A DNA stretch of 23,911 bases from Chrysochromulina tobinii (lineage: Eukaryota; Haptophyta; Prymnesiales; Chrysochromulinaceae). How positions within the stretch are numbered: position 1 is the stretch's first letter; every line of letters begins with the position of its first letter. The notes under the pieces are model-generated. The model saw nothing but the letters and a program-made list of their open reading frames with translations, had not been told where the DNA came from and made no database searches. Position numbers and translations under genes: made by a program. Shown here piece after piece: positions 8,201 to 15,908 of the stretch. The stretch covers positions 1 to 23,911 of the forward strand of contig JWZX01003287.1 of the NCBI GenBank assembly GCA_001275005.1, read 5' to 3'.

Positions 8201-11200
8201 ATGAAGCTGCACCGGACCGGCGCAAGCCGAAGCTGGCTTGTCCGTGACAGCACCCAGAGTCTCCATGATGGCCGCCTCCTCGGCCGCGGCAGTTGCCACT
8301 TGCTCAGCAAGGATCCACATGTTTGCATCGACGAGGCGACGTACGAGCGTCTCGCCATCCACCGCACTTACCAGCCGAAGCTGCCGAATGAGCGAGCTGG
8401 CGTTGCGCATCGACTCATCATCGCCGTCTGCGAGTAAGCGCTCCACGTACGCTGCGGCCACTTCTCGTGACACCTGCGGCGGCCAGTCCACAGGAGCCTC
8501 CCCACAGCGCACAGGAGCCTCCGAGCTCATCTCCGCGAGGCCGGCTGGGCGCGCTTGCGCCTCAAACGCCGCCATCGTCTCGACCACGAAGGAAGGAGGC
8601 GCACGCTCGGGGCTTGCGAGCAGACTCGTGAGCATCGCTTGCACACGGGCGGCCGCGGGTGCCGTTCGCGCCGAAATCTCCCCACAGGTGGCGAGCGCGG
8701 CGAGGAGCAATGAGGCGAGTAACCTGCGCTGCTCCACTTGATCGAGCAGCGCATCCAGCATCGCTAGCGCCCCATCTAATAAGGGCAGGCTGTACTCGAG
8801 GGCTCGGACCAGGCTCTGCGCGATCGCTGTCTTGGCGAGGGCGAAGCGTGAGTTGGTGGCAGCGCCGCCCTTGACACCGCCCCTGCCGCTGCCCTTGCCA
8901 CCGCCCTTGCCTCCGCCCTTGCCGCCACCCTTGTCGCTGCTGGCAGCCCCTGGCATGGCGCTCTCAGCGCCGTCGGCCGCTTTCGGTGCCGCGGGGGCCG
9001 AGACAAGGGCGTAGACGGCCCCGTCCAGCGAGAGCAAAGCGTCGTCGCGAGCGGCGGCCTGCGCGGAGGCTGCCGGATCGTACGCGCGGCATGCATTGAC
9101 GAATCCTGCGCACAGATCATGCAGCTCGGCGTGGAGCTGTGGTGCGAGCTTCCTCCATCCCCGAAGCACCTCAGCCAGCACCGCAAGCGTCAGATCCTCC
9201 GCTGCGCCCGCTGGCTCGTCCACTTCCGCCGCGAGGGTCTGGCGGGCAGCTCGCGCGGCCGCCACCCTCGCTTCGCTCGCATCGAGGGCTTCGTCCTCCT
9301 CCTGCGGCACGGGGCGGCTCGCCCCAAACCCGCCCGACGTACCGAGTCGCACGGCCAGCAGCGAGGGCGACACCTCCACGCATGCGTCAGCGTCGCGGTA
9401 ATCAGAGGCCTCGCAACCGCCCTTGGCCGCTCGCTGCTTCTGCCTCATCCCACTGCGCAGTCCGAGTGGCATTGCCCGGCACAGCGGTGCGGGGTCCCAG
9501 GCAGGAGGCATGAGGAATCCACGTGACGCCTCAAGCCACACTGTCGCGTCGAGCGGCACGCCTACCGGCCGGTCGGCGGGCGCAAGCGTACGGACCAATT
9601 TTGGTCGAAATTGGAGGATGAGCAATGCCGCGTCGAGGTGGGACTCATCATTCTCAGTGCTGGGCCTGCTGCCTGTGGCCGCAGCCGCTGGGCCGGCGCT
9701 TGCCCTCTCGGCGCTCAGCAGCGCCTGTCGCAGCTCGTCGACCGTCAGGAGGGGGCAGTCGGCCACGCCCAATGAGGCCACGCCCCGGATCCGAAGGCGC
9801 ACGCCACCGACGCCAGTGGACGCATCGGTGCCAGCTGCGCCGCCGCGAGTGTCATCCCCGCCGGAGACGCGGCCTGCTCCACTGCTGGCGCCGGCCACAG
9901 GCTCGGCTGCCTCGAAGGCACCCCGTGTGTCGAGGGCGAGAGCCGGCGCAAGCCCAATGCAACTTGCCACCAACCGTGCCGACGGCATCGTCCCGGATGC
10001 CTGCGCCGTTCCCAGGGATGGCCCAGAGGGAGTCCGACGCATGGGCCGCAATCGCGTCCTCAAGGTTGCGCGTCCACCAGCCGCGTGCGTGGGCGGCGCT
10101 CACAGCGGGGCACGTGCTGTGCTGTGCGGCGCAAGCACTCGCCGTGCGGCCGCTCTCGCGGCATGGGGCTGTTCCGACGAACGCTTCGTTGCCAGGCGGG
10201 TCGCCAGCAGCCGGCAGGTGGCCGAGAGGGTGGCCGAGAGGGAAGAAGAGCCAGCCACGCACGACACTCTCGGCGACAATGGGCACAAACTCGGGGCATG
10301 CTTGGAAGTGCGCGTGCAGAAAGGCCTGTACCGCGGGCGCCTGCGACAGGCGCACCTTTCGGCGCAGCTCCACCACCCGATGCAGCAGATTTTCTCCCAA
10401 AAAAGGACCGACGAACTGGGCGAGCCCGGCATCGATGGCCGCCGCCTCGTCCCCAGGCGCCTCGTCGCCCACAGTGCCGTCGATAGTGCCCGCTGACTCG
10501 CTGACGCCCTCACCTCCATTAGGCTCATCAAGTGCCAATCGAGCGCCGTCATTGTCGCCGCCCGTCCTGTCGAGTGCGGCGCCATCGTCGGCATGCTGCA
10601 TCTTGCGCCGCCAGCGTGGACAGACCGTGGCCTGGGTTAGACCGTCGCTGTATTCATCTGGCTTGCACCACGCGAAGAACTTGACGTGACTCTCCCAGTG
10701 CACGAGCTCGGTGCATGAGGCCGACCTGCCAGTGCGCCGAGGGAAGACCAGTTTCAGCTGGCCCGCCACCTCCCCATCAATGCCAGCATGTATCTGCTGC
10801 TGCACGAGGATCTGGCCGGCACCGCGACCACCTTGCGCTCGGCCACCATCGGCGCCGCGGGCGCCGCGGCTGACGACGGCCAGCTCCATTGCAACCTCGG
10901 GCATGCTATCACTCAGGCCGACCATTTCCTCCGCAACCTCCCTCACGCCTTCGCTGACGTCATCGAGCGCTGGGCAGTGCCGCACCCAGAACTCCAGCAG
11001 TGCTGCAAAATAGAAGCCCAGCCGGCGGACGTTTCGCTGCCGCTGCAACCACTCCTCTAGCCGGCCCGGATCCGCGTCCAGCTCACGAAGCCAGGAAATG
11101 GATGCCTTGGACAGCCGGTGGCACCACTCGTCCGAGACAACTGGCACGCCGGCCGCAGGCGTGAGCAATCCGGGCGACGAAATGGCCCAATGAAGGTCGC

Positions 11201-11264
11201 GCACCGCTTTGGAGTAAAAAAGTGGGGGAGCCGATGCCGAGCCCCTTGAGAACGCTTCTTGCAT
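5224..11264 (-). CDS. DUF1853 / DEDDy exonuclease / YbaK-like / Mut7-C fusion protein, frame broken twice
   Basis: Probable single product of about 2,010 residues. Domains in protein order, by genomic position: (1) DUF1853, about 11190-9497, with RDLHWAISSPGLL, HWESHVKFF, FVGPFLGENLL, HARGWW and terminal SRGFLMPPAW; (2) a helical region of about 700 residues with a GGGK-rich linker near 8885-8940; (3) a DEDDy 3'-5' exonuclease, about 7290-6840, with DAEW, GHDLKLLYEQY and YAAKDAHVAVEIF, so all catalytic motifs are present; (4) a YbaK/ProX-like editing domain, about 6600-6140, with the AIKSLALF lysine and GTVPPIGHR; (5) Mut7-C, about 5720-5250, with FLVDAMMGRLLRWLR, CSVCNG and CRSCDKLYW. Mut-7/EXD3 proteins trim RNA 3' ends in small-RNA and RNA-decay pathways; YbaK domains deacylate mischarged tRNA. 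The frame changes between 10094 and 9852 and again at 5419-5422. The start is the first ATG, at 11264, 35 codons after an in-frame stop. Domain calls are strong; a single transcript is inferred. Confidence 0.75.
5419..5422 (-). other. Single-base frameshift inside the Mut7-C zinc-ribbon region
   Basis: After CSVCNG the current frame runs through unrelated residues to a stop at 5312. The next frame reads GYIKLTKAQVAT and then FYACRSCDKLYWEG, which completes the expected second Cys pair, and stops at 5224. Removing one base from the G4 run (CCCC on the plus strand) restores the domain. The switch is confined to about 15 bp, too short for an intron. It could be an assembly indel, a real mutation or programmed slippage. 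Confidence 0.85.
9852..10094 (-). other. Frame switch or unspliced intron inside the DUF1853 domain
   Basis: The upstream frame carries DUF1853 motifs through HARGWW and ends at a stop at 9852. The downstream frame, open from just after a stop near 10094, carries the C-terminal DUF1853 signature SRGFLMPPAW near 9500-9540. The two frames overlap here and differ by one base in the same direction as the later shift. Either one extra base or a short intron would join them; I cannot choose, although several GT and AG dinucleotides are available. Confidence 0.7.
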
Positions 11265-11561
11265 TATCAACACAGAATTCCGCAGGGTTGTTTCCACGAG
11301 TACCGGTAAGTTTCGTCGCGGGGTTCATTCCCTCGACCTTCCGTTTCCAATACGCACTAGGTTAACCACTATGTGTCACCCCTCTTCTCCGACGAGAGAG
11401 CACACAACGACACAGGTAACACGAACACTGTGGTGTCAGTATCGTTCAATCGTTGGGGTTAGGGAGATCCCTGCGAGCTTGAGTAGAGCGCCGGAGTGAG
11501 CGATGAACCGAGGACGGCAAGGGGAGCAGCCCCTGCGCGTCGTCTCGTCGCGCACGCGCTT
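11265..11561. promoter_or_regulatory. Gap between two minus-strand genes
   Basis: This 297-bp gap lies downstream of the METTL24-like stop codon and upstream of the large nuclease gene. It should contain the 3' end of the former and the promoter of the latter. It is less GC-rich than its flanks around 11340-11460. No sharp regulatory motif is visible. Confidence 0.4.
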
Positions 11562-12392
11562 TTACGAGTCGTTCCCGTACGCGACCTCATAGGCCGAGTA
11601 GAGCATGTGTTTGCCCTCCTGCACCTTGAGGTATGTGGAGCCCGCCTGTGGCTTAACGTAGAAGGGGAAGAAGCCGGCCGCGCGCACGCCATTCAGGACC
11701 GTGCGGTACTCCTCCCACATGTCATGGTCCTCCATGCGCAAGTTGAGCGACACCTGAAAGATGTCCGTGAGGGCGCCCGTGTTGACGAGGTTCTTGAGCA
11801 CTTTCCACTCGTGCTTCGTGGCAACCTTGAGCCGCAAGACATCGACCTTAGGGTGCTCGTAGCTCGTCTTGATCGTGTTCAGCGTGAGCACCGGAAACGT
11901 CGTGTTCGGGTGCGCCGGGTCGTCTGAGTCAGTCAAGCCGTCAAACCAGTGCAAGCCGATCGGGATGAAGTCGTGCGACGGGCCCACGCGGTGCGCGGCG
12001 CCGCAGCACAGCGGGTCGAACGAGAGCACGCGGCAGGTGGCTGCCACCATCTGGTTGTCAAAGTCCGATGAGCCGTCCGCCCCAAACGAGTACGCGATGC
12101 ATGCACGCTTCTTGGGCAGCAGCGTCGGGCAGTAGGCAGTCGGCACGCGCCTCAAGTCGGTGCTCGTGATGACGGTGCCGTTGGGCATCCCGGGGCAGCC
12201 GCGCGACTCGTGCGGTATGAGCAGCCTCATCACGGCGGACATGCACTTCGTGCATTCCACCTCACCGGGCGGTGACACTGCCACCGTGGATGCGCCTGAG
12301 CCGCGGCCCTTGCTCTTGCCTCGACCTTTGCCGCGCAAGGCGTCCGTGGTCGAGAGGAGCACGAGGGCGAACACAATGATGCGAGCTGCCAT
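11562..12392 (-). CDS. Secreted METTL24-like (Methyltransf_22-type) protein
   Basis: Predicted 276-residue protein. Residues 1-20 look like a signal peptide or signal anchor (IIVFALVLL core), followed by a basic Gly/Lys/Arg stretch at 21-32. The remainder resembles METTL24-type methyltransferase-like domains: ACIAYSFGADGSSDFD at 98-112 matches the YSFG...FD motif, SFDP at 124-127, VDVLRLKV at 183-190 with EWKVL at 195-199, and FQVSLNLRMEDH at 212-223. The usual acidic DxEG motif before EW appears to be replaced by KVATK, so catalysis is doubtful. Several cysteines (47, 50, 66 and 88) suggest an oxidising, extracytoplasmic location. I chose the ATG at 12392 rather than an upstream GTG because it gives a clean signal peptide with A at -3 and G at +4. 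It diverges from the three-exon gene. Confidence 0.7.
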   Translation of the reverse strand: MAARIIVFALVLLSTTDALRGKGRGKSKGRGSGASTVAVSPPGEVECTKCMSAVMRLLIPHESRGCPGMPNGTVITSTDLRRVPTAYCPTLLPKKRACIAYSFGADGSSDFDNQMVAATCRVLSFDPLCCGAAHRVGPSHDFIPIGLHWFDGLTDSDDPAHPNTTFPVLTLNTIKTSYEHPKVDVLRLKVATKHEWKVLKNLVNTGALTDIFQVSLNLRMEDHDMWEEYRTVLNGVRAAGFFPFYVKPQAGSTYLKVQEGKHMLYSAYEVAYGNDS

Positions 12393-12615
12393 CCTTGCCG
12401 ACGAGTGTGCCCTCGCGACTACCGCGCTCCCGCTTCGCCACCCGGTCGATTTCTTTCTCACACGAAGACCCTAGCGAAGACGTTACATGTACTTGTACGA
12501 TTCATAATCCAATGTCGATGTCCCACAAGTACGGGAGGGTCACCCCACCATTCGCATGAGACGAGGCGCTGTTTCGGCGTCACTCCGGCTGTAATTTCGG
12601 GCGGCCGGCGAGACG
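12393..12615. promoter_or_regulatory. Divergent intergenic region, probable bidirectional promoter
   Basis: This 223-bp gap lies between the start codons of the METTL24-like gene (minus) and the surface-type protein gene (plus). An AT-richer patch lies at about 12480-12520. No TATA box or repeat stands out. Confidence 0.4.
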
Positions 12616-15488
12616 ATGGCCAACACCATCACGCTCGACGACTGCACCGGAGTCCTCCAAATTGTCAGTGATCAGTGTTTGGTCCCTTCTCAGACGGATC
12701 TGAGCTATTGCAGGTGCAACATTTGTCAGACGTACGTGCAACGGACGATCTTCGGGATAAACCCAGAAAACAACGTCAACTCCATCACAATGACGCACTT
12801 GCAGCAGGGTCGCGAATCGCAGCACACCCTTTGCCTTTACCACTGGACGTTCTTTCGCATTCCTACTCGTCTGACGCCGAACGCCACGCAGCAGCAGTGG
12901 ACCGAGCGAGACGTCGGCCGGAGCTCTACGATTTCGACCTCGCTCGGCACGCATCCAGACACACCGCAGGCCCTCATCATCACCCTGGATACGGAGTACA
13001 ATATTGATGCAGAGCGCTTCACGACCATCGATGCCTTCCTGCACCTCTCACCGACTCTCCCGGATGATTGGTACCAGGTGCACAAACAGCTCAACGATGG
13101 GACCGAGTATCCGCGAAGCGTCTTCAGGGACTTGCGGACTGTGGCGCAAGGAGGGACGTTCGTCGAGCTCTATCAGCGGGATTCGTTCACGTACACGCTG
13201 GGCTTCGACGACACCAAACCCGGCTGCACCGCGCCGCTGCCCAGCGACGCCTTGTACCTCGCTGTCCGTTGCGGCCGCCCGTTCGGCAGAGAGCAGAACA
13301 ATCAGCATTATGGCAACGAGAACGACCCGTGCCGATTCCGCGTGCGCTACATGCTCGCGCCGATGGCGCTGGCGCACGGCGACGTGCTTGGGCCGCTTCC
13401 GATCGCACAGTCCACGTACCACACCTACTCGGTGCTGGTGGGCGGCTACGACGTGATTCGGTACCGTGTAGAGCGAGTGGGCTTGACGAACCTCACCTTT
13501 GGGTGCGTCAACGACGCACTAACGTCTCGTTGTGGAACGTATGGGCACGGGCTGATCGGCAATCTCCGATACTCTGTGAATGTGTGCCCCACCCGTGGGG
13601 GGCAGTCAATGCCGATCCTCAACTCGTCCGCCTTCGTCACCCGCGAATGGTTCTGCACGCAGCCATGGGAGGGAGGGCGCTACTTCATCGCCATCGAGGC
13701 GCGCTGATTGCCACTGATTGCATCGGAGTGCGTCGGAGTGCCACCGATTGCCATGGATGGCCCGATGATGACTTATGTGGCTGCCTCCTTCATCAGGCGG
13801 CGACGGTTTTCGATCCTTTCGGTCCGATACCCGGCTACGTAGACCACAATGGTCTACAGGCGGTCACGCGGTTCAGACCCAACCCAGGTCGCGACAATAA
13901 CCGTGTCAAGGAGGCGCGTGGCTACTACATCCTGCGAGTGGCACATCGTGGCTTCGTCGACGGCGCCATCGCCCCGAATGAGACTCGCGTTGGGTGCGTC
14001 GCCTTCGGGGCAGGTGCGCCGCCGATGGTCACTGATGGCCTCTCCGATGGCCTCTCTGATGGCCTCTCTGATGGCCTCTCTGATGGCGCATTGCGACTGA
14101 TGACGCTGTTTCCGTCGTGCTCGTGGGGGTGTCGGATGCAGATGCGCCACTACACCATCGTCACGACCGACTCGCGCGATGCCTCGCTGTACCTCACCAC
14201 CGGCCAACTCGAACCCAGGTACCAGCTGAGCTATGCATTGGGTGGGAATACTGGCGGTCAGATCTGGGAAGGGAGCGCGATGCCGCTCTCGACCGTCCAC
14301 GTGCGCCGAAACAAGCGACCGACCCCGAGTGCGTACGATATGGCGATCCGAGCGCCCGTCACGACGCTCTCGACGTCGCCCTGCTACGTCGACGACCCGT
14401 ACGAATACCACATCAGGGTGGCACTCGATACGGCGCTGCGCGCGACCGCCGATGGGTTGCTCCCAACACTCTTTGCTATCCGACCACAGCTGCTCAGTGC
14501 CGAGGGCCCAAGGTAACGGCAGCGCCGGTTGCCCACTTTGCCCCTCATGATGGGCCCGGATGGCCTCCCTCATCAGCCACTGTTTGCCTCGGACTGCCCC
14601 TCATGATGGGCCCGGATGGCCTCCCTCATCAGGTACGGCAGCGCCGGCTGGCCAGCAGCTGGCGAGACAATCCCCATCGTGACGCCCTTCTCGCACGGCG
14701 GCACTGGGCACGTGTGTTGCGGCCAGTTCCGTTACTTTGTGCTCCGCGGTATCCCTCCGGACATCGAGGCGATCGTGCGCCTCGACCTGAGCTTCGACTT
14801 TCTCGCAGAGCCACCCGGGTTGCCGCCCATGCCAACCGCTCTGCCGCCCCGACCTCCGCAAGCGCTCTCGAATCAGTCGGCGCGGCGGTTTCCGCCCCCT
14901 TTGCCACCCGTGCCGCCACGGCGGCCGCCGCCCGGTGCGGACCCTTTCGTGCCAAGTACCTCGACGCACGCGCGGCTCCAAGGGCTCTTCATCAAGCGTC
15001 ATCAGTGTCCGAGCGCCGCCGACATCCGTGCCGATCGGACTGGATGCATCGGCCGCTGCTCCCTCAGCTACCTGGTGAGGTACGACCCCTTTTCGGGCGC
15101 CTCGTCGTACGTAGACAGCACCGTGGTTACAAGTGGCCTCGCGCCCCTTAGCGCCGAATCGGAGAGCGCCGACTTTTACATCGGGGTGCAGGCGCTGCGC
15201 GACGAGCGCGCCGAGTTCACGCTCAGCCTCTCTTCACGCCCGCGACAGCGCCTGGTCGAGGCATACGGCTGCTCGCGCCTGCTCCACTTTTGCCCCGAGG
15301 AGCAAGGGGATGTGGGGAATGCGTCCCTCGACGCGGAGAACCCGATTATGCAGGCCACGTCGGCTGCCAGGTCTTCGCGAGCGCCGCCGCTTCCGCAGCA
15401 GCTCGCGCTCGCCCTCATGCTCGGAGCCATTTGCGCCGGCCGCAGCGCTGCCTGGATGACGAGGAGGACGAGGAGGATCCCTGTTTAA
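12616..15488 (+). CDS. Unrecognised cysteine-containing surface-type protein, three exons
   Basis: Proposed exons are 12616-13698, 13797-14512 and 14633-15488, joined by a GC-AG intron (phase 0) and a GT-AG intron (phase 2), giving about 884 residues. I do not recognise a named family. The protein has recurring beta-strand-like blocks after a cysteine, such as CRFRVRYML, CRMQMRHYTI and CSLSYLVRY. Each is followed within tens of residues by a Tyr-rich strand (YHTYSVLV, YQLSYAL, DFYIGVQA), suggesting tandem beta-sandwich modules of pre-peptidase-C-like type. Exon 2 has an in-frame DGLS repeat. Exon 3 has a proline-rich spacer (about 14805-14940) and ends with a hydrophobic segment, LALALMLGAICAG, plus basic residues, fitting a membrane anchor. 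No N-terminal signal peptide is visible, so an upstream exon may be missing. The ATG has a good context. Extracellular display is inferred. Confidence 0.65.
13699..13796 (+). other. Probable GC-AG intron 1 (98 bp)
   Basis: Exon 1 would hit a stop at 13705-13707, while family-like coding resumes in another frame at 13797 with AATVFDPFGPIPGYV. Splicing after GAG at 13698 with a GC donor and the CTTCATCAG acceptor joins the two frames in phase 0. No GT donor lies before the stop at a suitable phase. Several 7-9-base motifs are repeated inside. Confidence 0.6.
14034..14087 (+). repeat. 12-bp tandem repeat encoding DGLS
   Basis: Four and a half units of GATGGCCTCTCT, with one variant base in the first unit, encode DGLS repeats in exon 2. 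The unit length keeps the frame. The core GATGGCCTC also occurs near the 3' end of intron 2. Confidence 0.9.
14513..14632 (+). other. Probable GT-AG intron 2 (120 bp)
   Basis: The exon 2 frame meets a TAA at 14514-14516, inside the donor GTAA. Splicing AG|GTAA to CATCAG|GTAC at 14632/14633 keeps the frame and gives GPR joined to YGSAGWPAAG. The intron contains two identical 38-bp copies (14539-14576 and 14595-14632), each ending in CATCAG, so two candidate acceptors exist; only the second keeps the exon 3 frame. Confidence 0.75.
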
Positions 15489-15908
15489 GGGACGCCGCAA
15501 CGGCAGTTACGGCCGCCACCCGATGCGCGAAAATCTCGTCTTGAAAACGTCCAATTACAATTTCCACTTTTAGAGATCACTGTCACAGTGGGGCGACCGG
15601 ACTGTCCACCGCGCACCGGCGCGGTGACCGGTGTGGAACGACGCAGCGGGTGGGTCGGCCCGAAGACCAGATAGTACACACGAGTCACGACACCGGAATA
15701 GTCAATAGCGGACGCGCCCGCGGACGACGCGCGTGTTTCGACCGCGCTCGCACCGGCGTGAGGCCCCGCCCGCCCCATTTCAGTTTGATTCGCACGTCAC
15801 TTTGGGACACGGACTGCCCGGCCGCGCGCGTGCCGCACGGGAGCGTGGTCGCGGGCGTGATCTCTACTGATATGTTTCTTGTCTTGGCCGAAGCACCCGG
15901 GGGCGTGC
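15489..15908. other. Convergent intergenic region with a GC-rich hairpin
   Basis: This 420-bp stretch separates the 3' ends of the surface-type gene (plus) and the ankyrin gene (minus). An AT-rich patch lies at about 15548-15580. Two inverted repeats follow: CACTGT/ACAGTG at about 15585-15597, and a perfect 8-bp stem with a 4-base loop at 15607-15626. No gene is recognised. Confidence 0.5.
15607..15626. repeat. Perfect 8-bp inverted repeat with 4-base loop
   Basis: CACCGCGC, loop ACCG, GCGCGGTG. It lies between two converging genes and could form a stable hairpin in either 3' untranslated region. A role in 3'-end formation is speculative. Confidence 0.85.

Noticed and set aside
5312-10063. 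An independent Mut7-like gene starting at 10063
   Set aside because: The start is TTG, and the first ~190 residues contain the end of DUF1853, so this is better read as the continuation of a larger gene.
9423-10689. Long plus-strand open frames of about 355 residues
   Set aside because: They lie opposite the DUF1853/nuclease gene and are Arg/Pro/Ser-rich without motifs, so I treat them as shadows.
14028-14141. A third intron in the surface-type gene covering the DGLS repeat
   Set aside because: GT and AG are available and 114 bases is in frame, but the removed part includes CSWGCRMQMRHY-like residues that match the recurring Cys-strand pattern, so I keep it as exon.
14117-15151. 344-residue plus-strand open frame through intron 2
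   Set aside because: It reads through intron 2 in a frame that does not continue the exon protein, and its composition is Arg/Pro/Ala-rich.
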